Source of the DNA: an uncultured Lentisphaeria bacterium
GTDB taxonomy: Bacteria; Verrucomicrobiota; Lentisphaeria; Victivallales; Victivallaceae
Assembly: GCA_937888615.1 (NCBI GenBank)
Contig: CALABZ010000388.1
Location: 1 to 7,759 of the forward strand
Direction: 5' to 3'
Length of the DNA stretch: 7,759 nt
Positions 1-5,485 of the stretch are shown in pieces. A model generated the notes under the pieces. It was not told the DNA's origin, did not search any database, and was given only the letters and a program-made list of their open reading frames with translations. A program made the translations under genes and the position numbers. The first letter of the stretch is position 1; each line of letters begins with the position of its first letter.

Positions 1-1488
1 GTCTGGGATAATGCGGATTCATTTGATGAGCACATCAGCGATACACTGGTGGCCGGGGCCAAACTCTGCAAAGAGGAAGTCGTCCGCAAGATCGTCGAAA
101 CAGGACCGAAAATCATTCAGGAATTGATTGAACTCGGCACTCGCTTCACCACCCGCGGCGAATTGGGCGATTCCAACCATCAGGACGAATTCGACCTCGG
201 ACGCGAGGGCGGCCACCACAAACGGCGCGTGCTTCACGCTGGCGACATCACCGGCGCGGAAGTGGAAAAAACCCTCGTCGAAGCCTGTCAGAATCATCCG
301 AATATCACCATATGGGAACATCATATGGCGATCGATCTGATCACCCGGCGGCGCCTCGGCCTCGCCGGCGACGATCAATGCCTCGGCGTCTATGCCCTTG
401 ATTACCTGAACAACACCATCAAAACCTGTCTGGCCGCCACTACCACCGTCGCCACCGGCAGCCCCGGCAAGGTTTACCTTTATACCAGCAATTCCGACAT
501 CGGCTGCGGCGGCGGACTGGCCATGTGCTACCGGGCCGGACTGCCGATCATGAACATGGAGTTCATCCAGTTCCATCCGACAATCCTGTATCATCCGAGA
601 ATCAATTCGTTCCTGATCAGCGAAGCCGTCCGCGGCGAAGGCGCGGTGCTGAAATGCCGCGACGCCAACGGCAACCTGATCGAATTCATGGATAAATATC
701 ACCCGATGAAAAGTCTGGCTCCGCGCGATGTGGTGGCCCGGGCCATCGACCGTGAAATGAAGGAACGCGGCGAAGAATGCGTCTTCCTCGATATCCGCCA
801 CCACAGTGAAGAAACGTTGAAGCTCCGCTTCCCGAACATCTTCGCCAAATGCCTTGAGGGCGGCATCAATATGGCCAAAGACCTGATTCCGGTCGTGCCA
901 GCGGAACACTATTCCTGCGGCGGCGTCCGCACCGATTACCGGGGTTATACCGGCATGCCGGGCCTATACGCGGTCGGCGAAGTGGCCTGTACCGGTCTGC
1001 ACGGAGCCAATCGGCTCGCCAGCAACAGCCTGCTGGAAGCACTGGTCGTGCCGCATTTTCTGGCGGCTCATATCCTGGAACACCGGCAGGAGCTGGAGAA
1101 CAGCCGTCCCGCCAACCTGCACCCCATCTGGAGTTGCGGCAACGCCACCAATTCAGACGAAATGGTGGTGATCTCCCACAATTGGGAGGAAATCCGGCGT
1201 TTTATGTGGGACTATGTCGGAATTTTCCGTACCAACCGCCGTCTGGAACGCGCCAAGGCCCGGATCAAACTGTTAAGCTCCGAAATTGAAAAATTCTACT
1301 GGGACTTTCTGGTCAGCCGCGACCTGCTTGAATTGCGCAATATCGCCTGTGTGGCCGAAATCATCATTGACTCCGCCATGAGCCGCAAAGAAAGCCGCGG
1401 GCTGCATTATAATGCCGACTACCCGATTCTGAACTCTAAACTCGACTTTGTCGATACCGTGATTCAACGCAGTTTCAAATCCTCATGA
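1..1488 (+). CDS. nadB: L-aspartate oxidase, 5' end cut off by window
   Basis: NadB is a cytoplasmic FAD flavoenzyme that oxidises L-aspartate to iminoaspartate, which NadA then condenses to quinolinate for NAD synthesis. The frame is open from base 1; the GTG at 49 is internal, because the residues before it (VWDNADSFDEHISDTLVAGA) match the NadB segment that follows the FAD-binding Rossmann motif. About 495 residues are visible against roughly 540 in E. coli, so the N-terminal GxGxxG region is missing. Recognisable motifs are the REGGHHKRRVLHA capping-domain signature, QFHPT (His codon 574-576), LAPRDVVARAID (Arg codon 724-726), HYSCGGV (His codon 907-909) and HGANRLASNSLLE (Arg codon 1012-1014), then the C-terminal helical domain with MWDYVGI and RKESRGLHY. 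These contain the substrate- and FAD-binding residues known in E. coli NadB. Oddities: the usual ATGG reads ATGS (451-462) and the usual GDG reads GGG (508-516). The C-terminal domain argues against succinate dehydrogenase or fumarate reductase. It overlaps the next gene by four bases. Confidence 0.95.
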   Translation, partial: VWDNADSFDEHISDTLVAGAKLCKEEVVRKIVETGPKIIQELIELGTRFTTRGELGDSNHQDEFDLGREGGHHKRRVLHAGDITGAEVEKTLVEACQNHPNITIWEHHMAIDLITRRRLGLAGDDQCLGVYALDYLNNTIKTCLAATTTVATGSPGKVYLYTSNSDIGCGGGLAMCYRAGLPIMNMEFIQFHPTILYHPRINSFLISEAVRGEGAVLKCRDANGNLIEFMDKYHPMKSLAPRDVVARAIDREMKERGEECVFLDIRHHSEETLKLRFPNIFAKCLEGGINMAKDLIPVVPAEHYSCGGVRTDYRGYTGMPGLYAVGEVACTGLHGANRLASNSLLEALVVPHFLAAHILEHRQELENSRPANLHPIWSCGNATNSDEMVVISHNWEEIRRFMWDYVGIFRTNRRLERAKARIKLLSSEIEKFYWDFLVSRDLLELRNIACVAEIIIDSAMSRKESRGLHYNADYPILNSKLDFVDTVIQRSFKSS

Positions 1489-2702
1489 CAATCAAACTTA
1501 CTGTAGCTCCCCACATTCGAGACATCATCCGCCGCCTCACCGAAGCCGGCTACGAAGCTTACATCGTCGGCGGCGCCATCCGCGACCTGATGATGGGACG
1601 CGCCCCCAAAGACTACGACATTTCCACTTCCGCACGCCCGGAACAGGTCAAGGAAGTATTCGGACGCAAACGCACGATGATCATCGGCAAGCGCTTCCGG
1701 CTGGTCCACCTGTACCACGGCAATGAAATCATCGAAATCAGTACATTCCGCCAGGCTCCGGAGGAGACCGGACGCATTACCGACAAGCAATTCGGAAAAC
1801 CCACTCCGGAAAACATGATTTTCAGCGATAATGAATACGGCACGGCCGAAGAAGACGGCTGGCGCCGCGACTTCACCGTCAACGCCCTGTTCTACAATCC
1901 GCTGAACGATGAAATTAAAGACTTCACCGGACACGGCATTGAGGACATGAAAAACGGCACGGTACGGGCCATCGGCAATGCCGCGTTGCGTTTTGAGGAA
2001 GACCCGGTGCGGCTCCTGCGCGCCTTGAAACTGGTCGGACAATATTCGTTCCACATGGACCAGGATACCGAGGAAGCACTGTTCCGGCAGATGCCGTTGA
2101 TCGTTCACGCCTCGCCATCGCGATTGACGCTCGAACTGGAAAAAATCATGAAAGGAATTTACAGCCACGCCATCCTGCCGGCCTTCCACCGCTACGGGCT
2201 GCTCCGATATTTCCTGCCTTATGTGGATGAAAACTGGGACACCCCGGCGACCGAATATGCAATGCGGCTGCTGGCGGGACGCAATAAACGTGTCGCCGAA
2301 GGTCAATTCCGCGACAGCATTTCGGTGGCGATAGCGACGCTGGCCCTGCCCTATATCGAACGGCGTTTCTGTTGTGAAACCGGCGCACTCTGGCCCTATG
2401 AACCGCGAACGCTCGGCATCATCTACCAGGTTCTGAATGAAGCTTTCCAGCCGCACCACCTGATCAAGCGTCTGAGCATGTCCGCCGACCGGATGCTCCA
2501 GCTCCAGACCGCACTGGTGAACAGCAATAAAGTCGGTAAAATAACCGGACTTCAAGGTTACACGCACGCCCGCGAACTGATGATGATCCAGAATATCGTC
2601 GAATGGCATTCCCCCACCCTGGAAAAATTATGGCCTCCCGAACCGGCTATTGAATTCAAGCCTAAAAAACGCAACCGGGACAACAGGCGCCCCCGCCGCT
2701 GA
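1485..2702 (+). CDS. pcnB: Poly(A) polymerase (PcnB type, class II nucleotidyltransferase)
   Basis: This 405-residue protein belongs to the class II nucleotidyltransferases, which are either poly(A) polymerases or CCA-adding enzymes. Visible in order are the GGAIRDLMMG nucleotide-binding loop (about 29-38), the metal-binding DYD pair (D43, D45), EIIEISTFR (81-89), RRDFTVNAL (127-135) and EDPVRLLRA (172-180), then a helical body and a lysine/arginine-rich tail ending RPRR. Residues 66-76, IIGKRFRLVHL, fit the [LIV][LIV]G[RK][RK]F pattern that I recall as distinguishing bacterial poly(A) polymerases from CCA enzymes. The basic tail is also PcnB-like. The expected role is to add A-tails to RNA 3' ends and so promote decay. 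The ATG at 1485 overlaps the nadB stop (ATGA), with no good Shine-Dalgarno upstream, which suggests translational coupling to nadB. CCA-adding activity remains an alternative, because families in poorly studied phyla can deviate. Confidence 0.88.
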   Translation: MTIKLTVAPHIRDIIRRLTEAGYEAYIVGGAIRDLMMGRAPKDYDISTSARPEQVKEVFGRKRTMIIGKRFRLVHLYHGNEIIEISTFRQAPEETGRITDKQFGKPTPENMIFSDNEYGTAEEDGWRRDFTVNALFYNPLNDEIKDFTGHGIEDMKNGTVRAIGNAALRFEEDPVRLLRALKLVGQYSFHMDQDTEEALFRQMPLIVHASPSRLTLELEKIMKGIYSHAILPAFHRYGLLRYFLPYVDENWDTPATEYAMRLLAGRNKRVAEGQFRDSISVAIATLALPYIERRFCCETGALWPYEPRTLGIIYQVLNEAFQPHHLIKRLSMSADRMLQLQTALVNSNKVGKITGLQGYTHARELMMIQNIVEWHSPTLEKLWPPEPAIEFKPKKRNRDNRRPRR

Positions 2703-2721
2703 ACGGTTGATTTCCACCTGA

Positions 2722-2769
2722 GGGAAACATCGCAAAAGGTAACGGTGTTTCCCGCCGCGGACTCCCGCG
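2722..2769 (+). other. Two adjacent inverted repeats after pcnB (possible terminator or 3' structure)
   Basis: GGGAAACATCG (2722-2732) pairs with CGGTGTTTCCC (2743-2753): eleven base pairs including one G-T wobble, around a 10-base loop. A second small GC stem follows, CGCGG (2756-2760) with CCGCG (2765-2769) and a four-base loop. The first lies 20 bases after the pcnB stop, where a transcript end is expected. No T-run follows either stem, so it is not a canonical intrinsic terminator. It could be a 3' stabilising stem, a processing site, or a terminator that does not depend on U-tracts. The structure is read directly from the sequence; its function is unknown. Confidence 0.4.
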
Positions 2770-2879
2770 CCTGCGCCGCCGAAGGTCAAAATTCTCAAAT
2801 TTACCGGCCCGAATACGCTGTAAAACCGGCTTTATGTAAGAATTTCCCTGGTTATTTCCCTTTTTCGCTTCTTTACTGG

Positions 2880-2907
2880 TTGACATTTTGAGTTACGCAT
2901 ATAGCTT
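2880..2907 (+). promoter_or_regulatory. Putative sigma-70-like promoter for the AraC-family gene
   Basis: A perfect -35 hexamer TTGACA sits at 2880-2885, followed by an AT-rich -10 region. The best fit with a 16-base spacer is TAGCTT (2902-2907), a weak match, and TATAGC at 2900-2905 is an alternative at a shorter spacing. Transcription would begin near 2913-2917, about 30 bases before the ATG at 2945. The hexamer overlaps the TTG at 2888, so that codon would lie upstream of the transcript and could not be the start. Confidence 0.4.
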
Positions 2908-2944
2908 ATTCTCACTCGAACGGTCAAACGGAACAGTATGGATT

Positions 2945-3724
2945 ATGCTGAAGGAATGCGACATCGATATTCTGCTCTGGGATTACAGGCCGTCGGTGAA
3001 AAACTGGAACTTCACCGACAGCTATGGCTGTTTCTGGCGTTTTTACTGCAATTGCGGCGGCGTCGCACACTTTACGGACACCAACCGACAATACACACCC
3101 ACCCACGGACAAGCCGTGCTGGTTCCCCCGCTGACCCGATTCTCCACACGAAACGACGGACCGGTCTCGCTGCTTTACGTCTATTTTTCCATCCCGGAAA
3201 TTTCGGCGGCAATCCCTCCGGTAATCCATTTGATCGAATACAGGCAAGGGCTCAATACGGCCTGTTTTGAATTTCCGGAAACACCGAGGGAACTGAAAGA
3301 ACTGTATCTCCAGCAGTTGCTGGTCGGCTGTATGGAAAAATTATCCGCCGAAGCTCCCGAAACCATCGAAGCTCCCGGACAGGCCAAACGCCGGGAAACC
3401 ATCGATGACCGCCTGCCCAAAGCGGTTCAGGTGTTGAAATGCCACCTGGACCAGCCGCTCAGCAACCGCGCCATCAGCCGCAAAGTCGGCATCTCCCCCA
3501 ATACCTTGCACCGCCTGTTTCTGATGGGATACGGCATGACGCCGCAGCAGTACCAGCGGCTGCTCAGGATCGAAGAGGGACGGCGAAGGCTGCGGGACAC
3601 CGAGGAGCCGATCGCCCGGATCGCCGCGGAACTCGGTTTTTCCGACCGCTACCACTTTTCCAAAATTTTCAAGCGCATCCTGATGGTCACGCCGAGCGTA
3701 TTCCGCAAAAACCGTCCAAGATAG
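2945..3724 (+). CDS. AraC-family transcriptional regulator
   Basis: From the ATG at 2945 the product is 259 residues. The N-terminal part (about 1-140) looks like a cupin-type ligand-sensing domain, with a strand-rich stretch and the turn YTPTHGQAVLVPP typical of AraC sensor domains; the ligand cannot be predicted. A linker rich in E, A and P (about 135-150) leads to the C-terminal DNA-binding domain (about 155-259) with two helix-turn-helix motifs. These are LSNRAISRKVGISPNTLHRLF (about 172-192) and IARIAAELGFSDRYHFSKIFK, ending in the family signature VTPSVFRK, where the usual Gly before TP is changed to Met-Val. The frame also opens from a TTG at 2888, but that codon overlaps a TTGACA promoter hexamer and has no ribosome site, whereas GGAA lies 11-12 bases before 2945. 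It stands alone between operons, so no target gene is indicated. There is no signal peptide or membrane segment. Confidence 0.87.
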   Translation: MLKECDIDILLWDYRPSVKNWNFTDSYGCFWRFYCNCGGVAHFTDTNRQYTPTHGQAVLVPPLTRFSTRNDGPVSLLYVYFSIPEISAAIPPVIHLIEYRQGLNTACFEFPETPRELKELYLQQLLVGCMEKLSAEAPETIEAPGQAKRRETIDDRLPKAVQVLKCHLDQPLSNRAISRKVGISPNTLHRLFLMGYGMTPQQYQRLLRIEEGRRRLRDTEEPIARIAAELGFSDRYHFSKIFKRILMVTPSVFRKNRPR

Positions 3725-3735
3725 GCCAAATTCCG

Positions 3736-3764
3736 TTCGCATTTCAGGGGAGTTAAGCTATATT
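3736..3764 (+). promoter_or_regulatory. Putative promoter of glycyl-tRNA synthetase gene
   Basis: TTCGCA (3736-3741, four of six consensus bases) and TATATT (3759-3764, five of six) are separated by 17 bases in the short gap after the AraC-family stop. Transcription would start near 3771, giving a leader of under 40 bases. That leaves no room for a T-box riboswitch, the leader often found ahead of aminoacyl-tRNA synthetase genes in Firmicutes. Confidence 0.4.
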
Positions 3765-3797
3765 ATTTGCCATGGTTATTCATGTTTAAATTAATTT

Positions 3798-3801
3798 GGA
3801 G
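3798..3801 (+). promoter_or_regulatory. Ribosome binding site that fixes the glycyl-tRNA synthetase start
   Basis: GGAG at 3798-3801 is six bases before the ATG at 3808, a good spacing. An in-frame TTG at 3796 overlaps this site and would add four residues (METN) before the Met; it is rejected as the start for that reason. Confidence 0.65.
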
Positions 3802-3807
3802 ACAAAT

Positions 3808-5139
3808 ATGTGCAAGAAAGAGTTCGGTCAACAGGAATTGATGGAAAAATTGGTTTCGCTGTGCAAGCGCCGCGGCTTTGTTTTTCAAAGTTCTGAAATC
3901 TACGGCGGTTTCAACGGTTTCTGGGACTACGGCCCATACGGCGCCCGCATGAAGAGCGCCATCGAAAACCTGTGGTGGAATTTCATGGTCGAAACCCGTC
4001 AGGATGTGGAAGGACTCGACTCCACGATCATCTGCCATCCGCAGGTCTGGAAAGCTTCCGGCCATGTTGATCAGTTCAGCGACCTGATGTGCGACTGCAA
4101 GGACTGCAAGGCCCGCCACCGCGTCGACCAGATGCCCGACCCGACCGTCTGCTCCAACTGCGGCTCGAAAAACCTGACCGAACCGCGTGAATTCAACTTG
4201 ATGATGAAAACTTTCGTCGGTCCGGTTTTTGATGAAGAACACGTGGCTTATCTCCGCGCCGAAACCTGTCAGCCGATTTTCGTGGACTTCCAGCAGGTGC
4301 GCATCGCCACCCGCCAGAAGCTCCCCTTCGGGATCGCCCAGATCGGCAAGGCGTTCCGCAATGAAATCAACCCGCGCAACTTTACCTTCCGTTCGCGCGA
4401 ATTTACCCAGATGGAAATGGAATTCTTCTGTTACGCCGAAAACTCCATGGATGTCTGGGAATACTGGAAAAACGAACGTATCCGCTACTACCGCGAAAAA
4501 CTCGGGTTCACCGACGATATGATGCGTATTTATGTCCATGAAAAACTGGCCCACTACGCCAAGGCCGCCGTTGACATCGAAGTCAAATTCCCGTTCGGAT
4601 GGGGCGAGCTCGAAGGCATTCACCACCGCGGCACCTGGGATCTCTCGCGCCATCAGGAATTCTCCGGCGCAGACCTGACCTATGTGGATGAAAACGGCAC
4701 GCGCACCCTCCCGACCGTCGTCGAAACCTCGGTGGGCGTGGACCGTACGTTCCTCGCCATCCTCGGCAACGCCTACGACGAAGAAGAGGCCGCCACCAAG
4801 AAAGAAGGACAGGACACCGACGTTCGCGTCGTGCTCCGTCTGCCGGCCTCGGTAGCGCCGGTACAGGTGGCGATCCTGCCAATTTCCAAGAAGCTCGGCG
4901 AAAACGCGGAAAAACTGTTCCATGACCTGGCCGGTAAATTCCGTTGCGAATACGATGTGACCGGCAGTATCGGCAAGCGTTACCGCCGTCAGGATGAAAT
5001 CGGGACGCCGTTCTGCGTGACTTTCGACTTTGATTCGCTGGAAGACAACGCGGTGACGATCCGCGACCGCGACACGATGGAACAGGTCCGGGTCAACGTC
5101 ACCCAATTGAAATCCTATTTTGAGGAACACATAGGCTGA
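3808..5139 (+). CDS. glyQS: Glycine--tRNA ligase, single-chain (alpha2, eukaryote/archaea-like) type
   Basis: This cytoplasmic class II synthetase charges tRNA-Gly with glycine. The 443-residue length is close to the roughly 440-500 usual for bacterial homodimeric GlyRS, and the protein is unrelated to the two-subunit GlyQ/GlyS form. Visible in order: the N-terminal segment FWDYGPYGARMK (38-49); a cysteine cluster C95, C97, C100 and C115, C118 that resembles a zinc ribbon; NLTEPREFNLM (122-132); the glycine-site region YLRAETCQPIFV (148-159); motif 2 FGIAQIGKAFRNE (174-186) and SREFTQMEMEFF (196-207); motif 3 ETSVGVDRTFLAIL (306-319); and the C-terminal anticodon-binding domain (about 345-443) with GSIGKRYRRQDEIGTPFC. 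The usual PETAQGIF reads AETCQPIF, but the glutamate that contacts glycine in this family is kept. It has its own promoter and is followed after 10 bases by a small membrane-protein gene. Confidence 0.96.
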   Translation: MCKKEFGQQELMEKLVSLCKRRGFVFQSSEIYGGFNGFWDYGPYGARMKSAIENLWWNFMVETRQDVEGLDSTIICHPQVWKASGHVDQFSDLMCDCKDCKARHRVDQMPDPTVCSNCGSKNLTEPREFNLMMKTFVGPVFDEEHVAYLRAETCQPIFVDFQQVRIATRQKLPFGIAQIGKAFRNEINPRNFTFRSREFTQMEMEFFCYAENSMDVWEYWKNERIRYYREKLGFTDDMMRIYVHEKLAHYAKAAVDIEVKFPFGWGELEGIHHRGTWDLSRHQEFSGADLTYVDENGTRTLPTVVETSVGVDRTFLAILGNAYDEEEAATKKEGQDTDVRVVLRLPASVAPVQVAILPISKKLGENAEKLFHDLAGKFRCEYDVTGSIGKRYRRQDEIGTPFCVTFDFDSLEDNAVTIRDRDTMEQVRVNVTQLKSYFEEHIG

Positions 5140-5149
5140 GGTTTATTTG

Positions 5150-5299
5150 ATGGCTGAGTATTTCATACTGGCTGCGATCGGAGCTTTGGCGGCCATTTTC
5201 CTGGTCGCCTGGTTCCGCAAGAAAAAATGCAACTGCGACACCTGTCCCAGCAAGGACTGCCCGTCGCGCGATTGCAATCAGGACGAAAAAAAGGACTGA
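5150..5299 (+). CDS. Small cysteine-rich single-pass membrane protein, 49 aa (FeoB-associated-like)
   Basis: The ATG at 5150 is preceded by GAGG (5138-5141), which overlaps the GlyRS stop, at an eight-base spacing. The product has 49 residues. Residues about 4-22 form one hydrophobic segment (YFILAAIGALAAIFLVAWF); R23-K26 (RKKK) follow, so by the positive-inside rule the tail is probably cytoplasmic. The tail holds five cysteines, C27, C29, C32, C37 and C42, in the pattern CxCx2Cx4Cx4C, including a doubled pentapeptide CPSKD/CPSRD, and ends in a charged stretch DEKKD. This layout resembles the short FeoB-associated Cys-rich membrane proteins, which sit beside ferrous iron transporters. No feo gene is visible here, so that role is inference only. 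Binding a metal or an Fe-S cluster is plausible. It is probably expressed with glyQS. Codon use matches its neighbours, and the start, ribosome site and compact layout support a real gene. Confidence 0.75.
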   Translation: MAEYFILAAIGALAAIFLVAWFRKKKCNCDTCPSKDCPSRDCNQDEKKD

Positions 5300-5329
5300 A
5301 ACGTTCCTAATTTCCTCCATAATTTGAAT

Positions 5330-5382
5330 GGCTATTTTATTTTATGAAAAAGCCAGGAGTTTTATTTGTCTCCTTTGCCTGG
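5330..5382 (+). other. Two mutually exclusive hairpins upstream of mtnP
   Basis: Stem A: GGCT (5330-5333) pairs with AGCC (5351-5354), extended inward past one A-A mismatch by TTTTAT (5335-5340) against ATGAAA (5344-5349, one T-G pair). Stem B: CCAGG (5353-5357) pairs with CCTGG (5378-5382), or alternatively GGAG (5356-5359) with CTCC (5370-5373). A and B compete for bases 5353-5354. TTTTATTT (5360-5367) follows stem A after five bases, so A could be a weak terminator for the glyQS transcript. A switching function is only a possibility, since the promoters proposed for mtnP lie in or downstream of this stretch. Confidence 0.25.
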
Positions 5383-5402
5383 ACTTCCTTGTTTGCTATA
5401 AT
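5375..5402 (+). promoter_or_regulatory. Putative upstream promoter (P1) for mtnP
   Basis: TTGCCT (5375-5380, four of six consensus bases) and a perfect TATAAT (5397-5402) are 16 bases apart in an AT-rich intergenic region. Transcription would start near 5409, leaving a leader of about 77 bases that begins close to a run of seven T (5418-5424). Confidence 0.5.
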
Positions 5403-5426
5403 TCCAGAGGAACCCTGTTTTTTTAT

Positions 5427-5454
5427 TTGAAAGAGGCTGTTTTTATGGTATATT
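5427..5454 (+). promoter_or_regulatory. Putative proximal promoter (P2) for mtnP
   Basis: TTGAAA (5427-5432, five of six) and TATATT (5449-5454, five of six) are 16 bases apart. The start would be near 5461, so the leader would be about 25 bases and hold the strong ribosome site AAGGAG (5471-5476), nine bases before the mtnP ATG. It probably drives mtnP, truA and the following membrane gene. Confidence 0.55.
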
Positions 5455-5485
5455 CACACAAATAGCTTTTAAGGAGAAAATCAGT

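Noticed and set aside
19..909. A 296-codon open frame on the - strand within nadB
   Set aside because: It is opposite the conserved NadB motifs and has no family resemblance.
1464..2609. A 381-codon open frame on the - strand across pcnB
   Set aside because: It is a shadow of the pcnB coding sequence; its translation is low in recognisable motifs and rich in residues expected from reverse-reading biased codons.
2813..2838. Short palindrome around CCGG in the pcnB-AraC gap
   Set aside because: It has only a few pairs around a CCGG centre, no loop suited to a hairpin and no repeat partner, so it is likely chance.
3349..3377. Direct repeat CGAAGCTCCCG at 3349-3359 and 3367-3377
   Set aside because: It is only 11 bases, in frame, and encodes the EAP repeats of a linker between the sensor and DNA-binding domains; small in-frame duplications in linkers are common.
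3439..3756. A + strand frame of 105 codons overlapping the end of the AraC-family gene
   Set aside because: It is out of frame with the helix-turn-helix region; its Pro/Arg/Ala-rich translation is typical of a frame-shifted GC-rich gene.
3725..3807. Possible T-box or other riboswitch ahead of glycyl-tRNA synthetase
   Set aside because: The whole gap is 83 bases and contains a promoter; there is no specifier stem or terminator/antiterminator pair.
3763..5130. A 455-codon open frame on the - strand across the whole glycyl-tRNA synthetase gene
   Set aside because: It mirrors the codon bias of the strongly supported + strand gene, its protein has no recognisable family, and it has no neighbour or ribosome site to support it.
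5405..5424. Small hairpin followed by seven T, like an intrinsic terminator
   Set aside because: The stem has only about four pairs with a bulge, too weak to terminate, and it lies at the start point of a likely promoter.
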